Shown: positions 1-7,413, counted from the first letter of the stretch. The stretch: 29,191 nucleotides of DNA from DASWRT01 sp036403035 (GCA_036403035.1 DASWRT010000455.1:1-29191); one strand, 5' to 3'. Translations and numbers: made by a program. Notes: a model not told the origin generated them from the sequence alone.

Positions 1-1
1 G

Positions 2-337
2 CTGCCGGTCGCCGCGTTCGAGCACGGCGGGAACGCGGCGACCGACGGCGGGCTTCCGGCCGTCGCCGTGCGGGATCTGCCGGCGGAGGCGCGGACGGTT
101 CTCGCGCTGATCCAGCGCGGCGGGCCGTTCCCCTACGAAAAGGACGGCGGCACGTTCGGCAATTTCGAGCACCGCCTGCCGCTCCGCGAGCGCGGCTACT
201 ACCGCGAGTACACGGTGCCGACGCCGGGGGCGCACGACCGCGGCGCCCGCCGCATCATCGCCGGACGCGGCGGCGAGCGTTATTACACCGACGACCATTA
301 CCGGACGTTCCGCCGCATTCGGGAGGCGACGCCGTGA
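2..337 (+). CDS. Secreted RNase Sa/barnase-family ribonuclease (5' partial)
   Basis: The reading frame is open from the left edge, so the true start and any signal peptide lie outside the window; the GTG at 68 is probably internal. The visible part matches the microbial guanyl-specific RNase fold (RNase Sa, barnase), which cleaves single-stranded RNA on the 3' side of guanine. The three catalytic positions of the family are all present: Glu in YREYTVPTPG, Arg in the RGARRII stretch, and His in YYTDDHYRTF. The GPFPYEKDG and FGNFE segments are the usual substrate loop region. The stop overlaps the start of the barstar gene by four bases (GTGA), so enzyme and inhibitor are translationally coupled. 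Such enzymes are normally exported while the inhibitor stays in the cytoplasm; export here is inferred. Confidence 0.85.
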   Translation: MPVAAFEHGGNAATDGGLPAVAVRDLPAEARTVLALIQRGGPFPYEKDGGTFGNFEHRLPLRERGYYREYTVPTPGAHDRGARRIIAGRGGERYYTDDHYRTFRRIREATP

Positions 338-795
338 CGGACGAGAGACGGGACGAGGCGAGGCAGGATCTGATCGAGTTGCTGCGGCCCGGTGCGGGCG
401 GCGTCTACGCGCTCCCCGGCGGCGTTCCCGCGGACGCCGTCGCGCAGGCCGCCGCCGCGGCCGGACGGCGGCTGATCCGGCTCGACGCGTCGGGCGCCGC
501 CACCAAGGCCGCCTTTCTCGACCGTGCCGCCGCGGCGCTCGCGCTGCCCGCCCATTTCGGCCGCAACTGGGACGCGCTGCACGACAGCCTCACCGACGAC
601 TCGGTACTGCCCGCCGACGCGGTGCTGCTGGTCGACGGCATCGATACGCTCGCGGCAGGCGATCCCGGGGCGTTGGCGACCGCTCTCGACGTGATTCGCG
701 CCGCCGCGGACCATTGGTCCGAGCGCGGCCGGCCGCTCCTGATCCTGATGCGGCCGGCCGAGGCGGCGCCGGGCGTGGCGATCGCCGGACCCTGA
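334..795 (+). CDS. Barstar-family ribonuclease inhibitor
   Basis: A 153-residue protein beginning with GTG and overlapping the nuclease stop by four bases. The segment around residues 70-90, FGRNWDALHDSLTD, is the diagnostic barstar helix-loop. Its two Asp residues (NWDAL and HDSL) correspond to the acidic residues that plug the active site of barnase. It is longer than Bacillus barstar (about 90 residues) because of an N-terminal extension, which is common in proteobacterial members. Role: cytoplasmic protection against the co-encoded RNase. The family assignment rests on this motif and the gene order; the partner specificity is inferred. Confidence 0.87.
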   Translation: MTDERRDEARQDLIELLRPGAGGVYALPGGVPADAVAQAAAAAGRRLIRLDASGAATKAAFLDRAAAALALPAHFGRNWDALHDSLTDDSVLPADAVLLVDGIDTLAAGDPGALATALDVIRAAADHWSERGRPLLILMRPAEAAPGVAIAGP

Positions 796-842
796 TCCTC
801 CGACCCATTCCTTCTCGTGCGGGGCGGGCGACGCGCTCGCCG

Positions 843-1361
843 TCATTCCACGGTCGTGACCGCGCGGCGGTTCTGCGCCCAGGCGGACTCGGTCGATCCG
901 ATGATCGCCGGCTTCTCCTTGCCGAAGCTGACCGTGCGGATCCGGTTGCCGGGGATCCCGGCGGCAGTGAGGAAGTTGCGGACTGCGGTGGCGCGCCGCT
1001 CGCCGAGCGCGAGGTTGTACTCGCGCGTGCCGCGCTCGTCGGCATGGCCTTCGATCACGACGGCGACCGCCGGATTGCGGCTCAACCACTCCGCCTGCCG
1101 GCGCAGCGTCGCCTGCGCTTCGCCGCCGAGGTCGCTGCGGTCCAGCGCGAAGAACACTCGGTCGCCGGCCCGCGCCAGCTCCGCGGCGGCCGATGCCGCG
1201 CCGTCCCGATCCGCCGCCGTCGTCAGCGGACCGCGATTCGGGACCACCGTGCCGGCGGTCGTAAGGCCGCCGGTACCGGTCGTGCGTACCGTTTCGTCGC
1301 TCGACGACGCGCACGCGGCAACGCCGAGAATGAGAGCCAAGCCGGCGATATGACGTTTCAT
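843..1361 (-). CDS. pal: Pal-like OmpA-family peptidoglycan-associated lipoprotein
   Basis: A 172-residue lipoprotein. A longer frame extends upstream, but the ATG at 1361 is preceded by AGGAGG at good spacing and starts a signal peptide ending in a lipobox with Cys17 (GVAAC). The C-terminal half is a complete OmpA/Pal domain (about residues 68-170): a VFFALDRSDL strand, GHADERGTREYNLALGERRA (residues 105-124) with the Asp and Arg that bind meso-diaminopimelate, and a closing SFGKEKP...WAQNRRAV. Pal tethers the outer membrane to peptidoglycan and works with the Tol complex. No tolQRAB-cpoB neighbours are present, so this may be a second Pal copy rather than the housekeeping one. It is convergent with the barstar gene. 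Confidence 0.85.
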   Translation of the reverse strand: MKRHIAGLALILGVAACASSSDETVRTTGTGGLTTAGTVVPNRGPLTTAADRDGAASAAAELARAGDRVFFALDRSDLGGEAQATLRRQAEWLSRNPAVAVVIEGHADERGTREYNLALGERRATAVRNFLTAAGIPGNRIRTVSFGKEKPAIIGSTESAWAQNRRAVTTVE

Positions 1362-1567
1362 GGGAGCACCTCCTGGAGTTGTGATGCCCGCCATCAAACG
1401 ATCGGAATCCGGCTTGCCGATGTTCAACTCTGGGTTTTGTCGCGGTATCGTCGTGGCAAAGTTGTGGCGGACGATGGGGACGACAGGGCGCTTCTCCCGC
1501 GCTAGTTTGCAGATCAATGGGATGCCGGACCGGCGAACGCCGAACGGACAAGATGAGGAGGAAGCGC

Positions 1568-2692
1568 ATGCGGAAGGGTTTGGTGGCTGTCGTCGCGTCC
1601 GCGGCAGTGACGGCGGCGATTGCGCTCGGCGGCGCTGCCGCCGGATCGGCGGTCGCGCAGAGCCTCCCGGAGGGTTACCCGGCCGACTACAAGTCGACCG
1701 TCGACGCGGCGACTAAGGAAGGCAAGGTCGTCGTCTACTCCTCGACCGACGCGGCCAGCGCGGAGCCGGTGCTCCAGGCGTTCCGCGAGACCTATCCGGG
1801 CATCCAGATCGAGTACAACGACCTCAACACCAGCGAGATCTACAGCCGCTTCATCAGCGAGGTCGCGGCCAAGGCCGGCACCGGCGATTTGCTGTGGAGT
1901 TCGGCGATGGACCTGCAGATCAAGCTGGTCGCCGAAGGCAACGCGCTGACCTACGCGTCGCCCGAGTCGGCGAAGCTGCCGAAATGGGCGGTGTTCAAGG
2001 ATCAGGCCTGGGGCACGACGCTTGAGCCGGTCGTGATGGCGTACAACAAGCGCCTGCTGCCGGCCGACAAGGTGCCGAAGACGCATGCCGACTTGGCGAA
2101 GATCGTCAAGGCGAACGCGTCGCTGTTCTCGGGAAAGCTCACGGCCTACGACCCGGAAAAGAGCGGCGTCGGCTTCCTGCTGGTGTCGCAGGACAGCAAG
2201 GTCGATCCGAACTTCTGGGACGACGTCGCCAGCGCATTCGGTGGCGGCGCCGGCCGGCTCTACACCTCGACCGGCGCGATGCTGGAGCGCATCTCCTCCG
2301 GCGAGCACATCCTCGGCTACAACATGATCGGCTCATACGTCCGGCTGCGGCAGAAGAAGGACGCCGATCTCGGGATGGTGATGCCGCAGGACTACACGCT
2401 CGGGTTCTCGCGCATCGCCTTCATCTCGAAGGAGGCGAAGCAGCCGAACGCGGCGAAGCTCTTCCTCGACTTCATCCTGTCCAAGAAGGCGCAGGAGATC
2501 ATGGCCAACAAGGCCGACCTCTATGCGGTTCGCGACGACGTCAGCGGCGAGGCGACTCCGGCGGCGCTGAAGAAGGAACTGGGCGACAAGCTGAAACCGA
2601 TCCCGGTCGATTCCAGCCTCCTCGAGATGCTGGAGCCGGCGAAGCGCCTCCAGTTCCTGCGCCGCTGGCAGCAGGCGGTGAAGGCGCAGTAG
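1568..2692 (+). CDS. Iron(III)-type ABC transporter substrate-binding protein
   Basis: A 374-residue periplasmic binding protein of the FbpA/AfuA-like class (COG1840). In-frame ATGs occur at 1517 and 1553, but the one at 1568 has AGGAGG six bases upstream and begins a standard signal peptide (MRKGLVAVVAS..., cleavage near AVA-QS). The mature protein starts with a strand of the GKVVVYSSTDAASAEPVL type, followed by FRETYPGIQIEYNDLNTSEI, a typical opening for this family. The C-terminal FLDFILSKKAQEIMA segment is also characteristic. The permease and ATPase follow on the same strand, so this is the extracytoplasmic receptor of that importer. Iron is the usual cargo, but relatives bind phosphonates, thiamine or other anions, so the substrate is not certain. 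Confidence 0.85.
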   Translation: MRKGLVAVVASAAVTAAIALGGAAAGSAVAQSLPEGYPADYKSTVDAATKEGKVVVYSSTDAASAEPVLQAFRETYPGIQIEYNDLNTSEIYSRFISEVAAKAGTGDLLWSSAMDLQIKLVAEGNALTYASPESAKLPKWAVFKDQAWGTTLEPVVMAYNKRLLPADKVPKTHADLAKIVKANASLFSGKLTAYDPEKSGVGFLLVSQDSKVDPNFWDDVASAFGGGAGRLYTSTGAMLERISSGEHILGYNMIGSYVRLRQKKDADLGMVMPQDYTLGFSRIAFISKEAKQPNAAKLFLDFILSKKAQEIMANKADLYAVRDDVSGEATPAALKKELGDKLKPIPVDSSLLEMLEPAKRLQFLRRWQQAVKAQ

Positions 2693-2714
2693 CGAATGGA
2701 AGAACCAAAAATGG

Positions 2715-2930
2715 ATCGGGGATCCGGGAGATGAGGGGGGATACTGAAAAAGAGAACGCTTTGACGCGAAGGGCGCGAAGGTTTCGCAGAGGGCGCGAAG
2801 GTAAGATTTCTTGCGCGCCGCAGGCGCGCAGTCATTCCCTTTGCGCCCTTCGCGTGCACTTCGCGGCCTTTGCGTTGAAGCGTTGTTTCTTTATTCCCCC
2901 CGATCCCCAACCATCCCCGCGATCCCCGAT
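2715..2930. repeat. Nested long inverted repeat between transporter genes
   Basis: This fills the 304-bp gap between binding protein and permease. Matching arms run inward from both ends. ATCGGGGATC at 2715-2724 pairs perfectly with 2921-2930. AACGCTT at 2755-2761 pairs with 2878-2884. The 18-mer ACGCGAAGGGCGCGAAGG at 2764-2781 pairs with 2838-2855 with one mismatch, and a second GGGCGCGAAGG copy lies at 2791-2801. At the centre is a perfect 8-bp stem with a GCA loop (2812-2830). CGCGAAGG-rich repeats of this kind recur between genes in many bacteria; I cannot name the family. In RNA it would form a large hairpin that could protect the upstream mRNA or reduce read-through to the permease. Confidence 0.8.
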
Positions 2931-2996
2931 TCAGGTTTTCCTTTTCGGACTACATCGCTTCACGGCCTCGCGTGACGCCATGGCGAGGGCCGCCGC

Positions 2997-4718
2997 ATGA
3001 CCGCGCAAGCCGACGCCCTACCGGCAGCGCCTCCCGCGCGGAGCGGGACCGCGCTGCTTTGGCTGCGCATACCGGTGCTGATCGGGGTCGCGCTGGCGGT
3101 GCTCGTGCCGATCGGGCTCGTCGTCTACCAGAGCTTCTTGAGCGCGCCGTTCTTCGACAAGGCGGCGGCGTTCTCGCTGTCGGCCTACGAGTTCGTGCTG
3201 ACCGACCCGGACTTCCACGATGCGTTCCTGACGACGCTGATCGTCGCCGTCGGCATGGCCGCGATCGCGGTGCCGCTCGGCGCCGTCCTCGCCTTCCTCG
3301 TCGCGCGCACCGACCTGCCGGGGAAAGGCTGGCTGGAGCCGCTGATCCTCGTGCCGATCTTCCTGTCGGCGATCGTCGTCGCGTTCGGCTACGTCGTGGC
3401 GCTGGGGCCCGTCGGCTTCGTGTCGCTCGCGGTGAAATCGCTGCTCGGCTTCATTCCATGGCGGATCTACTCGCTGCCGGGGCTCGTCGTGATCGCCGGG
3501 TTGTCGCACGTGCCGCATGTCTATCTCTACGCCTCGTCGGCGTTGCGCGGCGTCAACCCTGAGGTCGAGGAGGCGGCGCGGACGATGGGCGCGCCGCCCT
3601 GGCGCGTCGCGCTCCAGGTCAGCCTGCCGCTGATCTGGCCGTCGCTGGTCTATAGCGGCGCGCTGGTCTTCTTCCTGGGGTTCGAGCTGTTCGGGTTGCC
3701 GCTGATACTCGGCGACCCGGCCGGGCTGATCGTGCTGACGACCTATCTCTACAAGCTGACCAACCTGCTGGGCTCCCCGTCGTACCAGCTCATGGCGGTG
3801 GTGGTGGTCGCCATCGTGATCGTGACCCTGCCGCTCGTCTATCTGCAACGCGTGCTGCTGCGGGCCTCGGCGAAGTACGTGACGCTGCGCGGCAAGGGCG
3901 CCGCGCCGCGCATCCTGCCGCTCGGCCGCTGGCGCTACGCGGCGCTCGCGATCGTGCTCGCTTGGCTGCTCGTCACCGTCGTCGTGCCGCTCCTCGGCGT
4001 GCTGCTGCGCGCCTTCGTCGATCGGTGGGGCGAGGGCGTCAACCTGCTCGACGTGCTGACGACGCGGCATTTCGCGGAACTCGTGCAGTATCCGAACGTC
4101 GTCCGCGGCATCGTCAACACGCTGCTGATCGGCGTGATCGGCGGCGCGCTCTCGGTCGGCGCCTATGCGCTGGTGGCGCTCGCGGCGCATCGGTGGCAGA
4201 GCCGCTGGGCGGCGGCGATCGACTATCTCGTGCTGCTGCCGCGGGCGCTGCCGGGCCTCATCGCCGGCCTCGCCGTGCTGTGGGTGTTCCTGTTCGTGCC
4301 CGTGCTGCAGCCGCTGCGGTCGACGCTGGTGAGCCTGTGGCTGGCCTACACCGTCGTCTGGCTCGCCTTCGGGCTGCGGCTCATCTCCGCAGCGCTGCTC
4401 CAGATCGGGCCGGAGCTGGAAGAGGCGGCGCGGGTGATCGGGGCACGGCCGTGGCGGGTCGCGCGAGACGTGACGCTGCCGCTGATCCGCTTCGGGCTCG
4501 TCAGCTCGTGGCTCCTCTGCTTCATGATGTTCGTGCGCGAGTATTCGACCGGCGTGTATCTGCTGGGGCCCGGCACCGAGGTGATCGGGTCGCTGATCGT
4601 CTCGCTGTTCGGGACCGGCGCGCTCGATCTCATCGCCGCGCTGTCGGTCGTCAACGTCGTGCTGATCGGCGCCGGGCTCGCCCTCGCGCTGCGCTTCGGA
4701 GTGCGCCTCCATGGCTGA
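2997..4718 (+). CDS. ABC transporter permease, fused two-domain (FbpB-like)
   Basis: A 573-residue inner-membrane protein with about twelve hydrophobic segments arranged as two homologous halves. Each half has the EAA loop that contacts the ATPase: EEAARTMGAPPWRVALQV near residues 191-208 and EEAARVIGARPWRVARDV near 475-492. This duplicated architecture is typical of iron(III)/spermidine-like importers (FbpB, AfuB), where one polypeptide replaces a permease dimer. It starts 66 bp after the inverted repeat and ends eight bases inside the ATPase gene, so the two are translationally coupled. It forms the membrane channel for the binding protein upstream. Confidence 0.9.
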   Translation: MTAQADALPAAPPARSGTALLWLRIPVLIGVALAVLVPIGLVVYQSFLSAPFFDKAAAFSLSAYEFVLTDPDFHDAFLTTLIVAVGMAAIAVPLGAVLAFLVARTDLPGKGWLEPLILVPIFLSAIVVAFGYVVALGPVGFVSLAVKSLLGFIPWRIYSLPGLVVIAGLSHVPHVYLYASSALRGVNPEVEEAARTMGAPPWRVALQVSLPLIWPSLVYSGALVFFLGFELFGLPLILGDPAGLIVLTTYLYKLTNLLGSPSYQLMAVVVVAIVIVTLPLVYLQRVLLRASAKYVTLRGKGAAPRILPLGRWRYAALAIVLAWLLVTVVVPLLGVLLRAFVDRWGEGVNLLDVLTTRHFAELVQYPNVVRGIVNTLLIGVIGGALSVGAYALVALAAHRWQSRWAAAIDYLVLLPRALPGLIAGLAVLWVFLFVPVLQPLRSTLVSLWLAYTVVWLAFGLRLISAALLQIGPELEEAARVIGARPWRVARDVTLPLIRFGLVSSWLLCFMMFVREYSTGVYLLGPGTEVIGSLIVSLFGTGALDLIAALSVVNVVLIGAGLALALRFGVRLHG

Positions 4719-5787
4719 GCTGATCGTCGAGGAGGTGCGAAAGCACCTCGGCGGAAACGAGATCCTCAAGGGCGTGTCGCTTGTGATCGAGAAGGGCGAG
4801 GTGGTGGCGCTGCTCGGGCGCTCCGGCTCGGGCAAGACGACCTTGTTGCGCTCGGTCGCCGGGCTGGAGACGCCGGACGCCGGGCATATCAATCTCGGCG
4901 GGCGCGTGCTGTTCGACGCGAAGAAGCGCATCGACGTGCCGGCCGAAGGGCGCGGGCTGGCGCTCGTCTTCCAGTCCTACGCGCTGTGGCCGCACCGCAC
5001 CGTCGCCGACAACGTCGCCTACGGGCTGAAGCTGCGGAAGGTGCCGGCGGCGGAACGTGCGGCGCGGGTCGGGGACGTGCTCGGCCAGCTCGGGCTCGGT
5101 TCCCTGGGGGACCGCTACCCGCACCAGCTCTCCGGCGGGCAGCAGCAGCGCGTGGCGCTCGCCCGCGCGCTGGTCTACAGCCCGCCTCTGATCCTGCTCG
5201 ACGAGCCGCTTTCCAACCTCGACGCCAAGCTGCGCGAGGAGGCGCGGATCTGGTTCCGGCAGCTGATCCAGCGGCTGCACCTCTCGGCGCTGTACGTGAC
5301 GCACGATCAGGTCGAGGCGATGGCGGTCGCCGACCGGGTGCTGATCATCGAGGACGGCCGGGTCGAACAGGAAGGGACGCCGCAGGAGCTGTACGAGAAC
5401 CCGCGCTCGGCATTCGCCGCCGACTTCATGGGCGCCAACAACCGCTTCGAGGGCCGGGTCGCCGACACCGCCGAGGGCGGCGGCGATGCGGCCGCGGTGG
5501 AGATCGCAGGCGACGGCTGGTCGCTCACCGGCACGCGCCGCAGCGACCGCCGCCTTTCGGCGGGCGACCGGGCCGCGGCGCTGATCCGGGTCGAACGCGT
5601 CGCCGTCGTCGGCGAGGCGGAGGCGGACACGCTGCCGATGCGGCTGGAGACCTCGCTCTATCTCGGCGAGCGCTGGGAGCACCAGTTCCGCCGCGGCGAC
5701 CTCGCGGTGCGCCTCTGGACGCCCTGGCCGCTCCAGCCGGGCGACTACGCCGTCCGCTTCCCGCGCGAGTCGCTCTGGGTGTTCTGA
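4711..5787 (+). CDS. ABC transporter ATP-binding protein (FbpC/PotA-like)
   Basis: A 358-residue ATPase with every nucleotide-binding motif: Walker A GRSGSGKT (36-43), Q-loop Gln88, signature LSGGQQQR (140-147), Walker B LILLDEP (160-166) with catalytic Glu165, D-loop SNLD, and switch His198. Residues after about 240 form a TOBE-type C-terminal domain, as in iron and polyamine importers. The ATG lies inside the end of the permease gene (eight-base overlap). It powers the importer encoded at 1.57-4.72 kb. No Fur-like operator was recognised upstream of the operon. Confidence 0.92.
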   Translation: MAELIVEEVRKHLGGNEILKGVSLVIEKGEVVALLGRSGSGKTTLLRSVAGLETPDAGHINLGGRVLFDAKKRIDVPAEGRGLALVFQSYALWPHRTVADNVAYGLKLRKVPAAERAARVGDVLGQLGLGSLGDRYPHQLSGGQQQRVALARALVYSPPLILLDEPLSNLDAKLREEARIWFRQLIQRLHLSALYVTHDQVEAMAVADRVLIIEDGRVEQEGTPQELYENPRSAFAADFMGANNRFEGRVADTAEGGGDAAAVEIAGDGWSLTGTRRSDRRLSAGDRAAALIRVERVAVVGEAEADTLPMRLETSLYLGERWEHQFRRGDLAVRLWTPWPLQPGDYAVRFPRESLWVF

Positions 5788-5934
5788 ACCGGCGCGGCGT
5801 TTTCCCCTTCGCTCGCCGTCGGTATCAAGCGCTCCTTATTTTGCCCAAGCCGAATTCCGTTCGCACCGCATCGTGCAGGACGAAAGCCTGGGCCTTGCTC
5901 GACGCGGCTGTCGGAACTCTGCGGCGAAGCGGAC

Positions 5935-5962
5935 ATAATCCACTCCGGGGTACGCGGATTAT
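5935..5962 (-). terminator. Possible terminator hairpin after the GNAT toxin gene
   Basis: The arms ATAATCC (5935-5941) and GGATTAT (5956-5962) are perfect complements with a 14-base loop, and the right arm includes the stop codon of the minus-strand GNAT gene. There is no clear T-run in that direction, so termination is only a possibility. Confidence 0.3.
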
Positions 5963-6492
5963 TCCTGCCTGTAGGTGGGCCGTTTTGCGCCGGCCACCAC
6001 TACCGACGCGGCGATGTCGGCAATGGAGCGGAACAGCACCAGGGGATTGTCTTTCGATTCCAGAAATCCGCGCCTTTGCCAGAACGATGCCGCATCGGCA
6101 TCGATGGCGTTGACTATCAAGGCGCGGCCGCCGATCAAGCGCGCTCCCTGCACACAGCGGGTCAACACATGGCGCAACAGGCCGGTGCCGATGCCCTGAC
6201 CCGCCCAGTCCCGATCGGTTGCCAATTGTCCCAACAACAGACATGGCACCGGGTTGGGTGGTTGGCCGGTCTTGATCGAACGCGGCAGCGCGGTAGGCAC
6301 CACGGCTGTCGGCGCCAAGCCGTAATATCCGAACACCCGCCCCGTCTCGTGGACCACCATGACGGCGGTGAATCTCTTTTCCTGGTTCGACAGGGCGCGG
6401 GTTTTCAGCCAGTGATCCAGCGCTGGCTTGCCGCATGAAAATGCCGATAGGTCGTGTGTCGCGTTCAACGGCTCTGAAGCCGAAAGGTGCAT
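5959..6492 (-). CDS. GNAT-family toxin of a DUF1778/GNAT (TacAT-type) module
   Basis: A 177-residue acetyltransferase of the TacT/AtaT/KacT type, enzymes that use acetyl-CoA to acetylate aminoacyl-tRNA and stop translation. The family opening is clear: HDLSAFSCGKPALDHWL (residues 13-29). So are the cofactor loop DWAGQGIGTGLL (95-106) and the ALIVNAIDADAASFWQRRGF block (124-143). In characterised members this last block reads FYxxxGF, and the Tyr (Tyr140 in Salmonella TacT) is required for catalysis; here it is Trp138 (codon TGG). The gene follows the antitoxin by six bases. Base composition is lower in G+C than the flanking genes, consistent with horizontal acquisition. Whether the toxin is active, altered or dead cannot be decided from sequence. 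Confidence 0.85.
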   Translation of the reverse strand: MHLSASEPLNATHDLSAFSCGKPALDHWLKTRALSNQEKRFTAVMVVHETGRVFGYYGLAPTAVVPTALPRSIKTGQPPNPVPCLLLGQLATDRDWAGQGIGTGLLRHVLTRCVQGARLIGGRALIVNAIDADAASFWQRRGFLESKDNPLVLFRSIADIAASVVVAGAKRPTYRQE

Positions 6493-6498
6493 GGAGGA

Positions 6499-6795
6499 TC
6501 AGTCCTGTCCGCGTTCGGCTTCCCAAGGCGCTGGCCGTCGCAAAATCTCGACCATCGGCGCCACCGGCGCCTCTGGCGCCGACAACACAGCCATGAACTC
6601 GGCAAAGCCGTCCTCCGACATGCGCACCAGCCCAGCTTCCATCAGTGCGTCTTCGGCGGCGCGCACCGCCGCCTCGCGCACGAAATCCGTCCGCGACCGA
6701 CCACGCAATGCGGCTGCGCGGTCGATCAGGGCGAGGTCGGCGTCGGGCAGACGCATGGACAGGGGATGGTCTTTGCGGTTGCCGGTGGCGGACAT
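6499..6795 (-). CDS. DUF1778 (TacA-type) ribbon-helix-helix antitoxin
   Basis: A 98-residue protein with the DUF1778 pattern. A short N-terminal strand, HPLSMRLPDADLALIDRAA, leads into an RGRSRTDFVREAAVRAAEDAL helix pair (about residues 10-51), which together make the dimeric DNA-binding RHH domain. The C-terminal tail, rich in Ala, Pro and Val, is the expected toxin-neutralising segment. It is immediately upstream of the GNAT toxin in the same operon, the standard order. Start choice is supported by a GGGAGAG ribosome-binding site. It probably represses its own promoter through the palindrome near 6838-6855. Confidence 0.87.
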   Translation of the reverse strand: MSATGNRKDHPLSMRLPDADLALIDRAAALRGRSRTDFVREAAVRAAEDALMEAGLVRMSEDGFAEFMAVLSAPEAPVAPMVEILRRPAPWEAERGQD

Positions 6796-6837
6796 GGCGG
6801 CTCTCCCGATGGCTGACCATCAATGTGCGCTTTGGTA

Positions 6838-6855
6838 GTGCATTTTGCAATACAC
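6838..6855 (-). promoter_or_regulatory. Candidate operator/promoter of the toxin-antitoxin operon
   Basis: An 18-bp imperfect palindrome, GTGCATTTTGCAATACAC, lies about 43 bp upstream of the antitoxin start in a locally AT-rich patch. It could overlap a promoter (TTGCCG, then CAAAAT at 16-bp spacing, read on the minus strand). RHH antitoxins usually bind such palindromes to repress their own operon. Binding here is inferred. Confidence 0.4.
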
Positions 6856-7332
6856 GCTGCTGACGGCAATTGCGCAGTCTGATCTGGCTATGCCGAGATG
6901 GTGATTGCTCGGAGGCAGCCGCGCCCGCGCGATTTGCTCTGCGGCTTTTAAATCTCATCTTTGGCGATCCCGTTCCGCTCCACGCTTTGGCCGCTACGGC
7001 CATCGCGCCCGTACTTCTGCGCACTCGAACTTGCGCTTATGGCGGCTCGACGATTTGTCGTATGAACGCAACAGTGTAGTGCCTGGCTGTTAGCTCGGTT
7101 GCCGAGTGTGCCTCTCGCGTGCGAGATGGCGACATGCCACGGCGCCCGAAGCGGATGCGGACGTACGCACAACTGTCCTGGCAGAAGCCGACGCGACCAA
7201 GGCACATTGTGGATAACAATGTTATTGCCACCTTAGGGTGCTGTCGGATAACCTTCCGATTGAGGGAACGTACCGGCTGACCGGTAGATCGATCTTCGGG
7301 GCCGTCTCAGCCGGAAGCAAAGAAGTAGGGGA
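6856..7332. other. Non-coding stretch beside the toxin-antitoxin module
   Basis: No convincing gene is seen on either strand; short open frames here have no recognisable family, poor ribosome-binding sites and arginine-rich shadow-like composition. Composition is less G+C-rich than the flanks. The only distinct structures are the 23-bp inverted repeat at 7209-7231 and the hairpins that begin at 7333. The stretch may be residue of a mobile segment that brought in the toxin-antitoxin pair, but no transposase remnant was recognised. Confidence 0.4.
7209..7231. promoter_or_regulatory. 23-bp inverted repeat, possible operator
   Basis: GTGG-ATAACA-A-TGTTAT-TG-CCAC: the inner arms ATAACA/TGTTAT are perfect around one central base, and the outer GTGG/CCAC pair continues after a two-base offset. 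It is AT-rich in a GC-rich background, as expected for a protein-binding site. No regulator gene is adjacent. Confidence 0.35.
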
Positions 7333-7361
7333 GCCGACCGGCGACCGGTCGGCATTTGTTT
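7333..7361 (+). terminator. Terminator-like hairpin 1 in the leader of the 7414 gene
   Basis: A perfect 9-bp stem (GCCGACCGG 7333-7341, CCGGTCGGC 7345-7353) with a CGA loop is followed by ATTTGTTT. This is a good intrinsic terminator for rightward transcription, although no plus-strand gene precedes it. Confidence 0.6.
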
Positions 7362-7374
7362 GCCGTTCCCGCAA

Positions 7375-7396
7375 CGACCGGGCGGTCGATTTTTTT
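7375..7396 (+). terminator. Terminator-like hairpin 2 in the leader of the 7414 gene
   Basis: The stem CGACC/GGTCG (7375-7379, 7384-7388) with a GGGC loop is followed directly by A and seven T. Its left arm (7375-7381) could instead pair over seven bases with the right arm of hairpin 1 (7345-7351), so the two terminators and an alternative fold are mutually exclusive. It lies 18 bp before the next start codon. Confidence 0.6.
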
Positions 7397-7413
7397 GGGG
7401 AAGGGGACAGGCG

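Noticed and set aside
3018..4931. A 637-codon open frame on the minus strand
   Set aside because: Antisense to the permease and ATPase genes; composition is Arg/Gln/His-rich and without motifs, so it is a shadow.
6948..7231. Short minus-strand frames that might be a transposase remnant
   Set aside because: No DDE or HTH motif, no terminal inverted repeats or target duplication, and no family resemblance.
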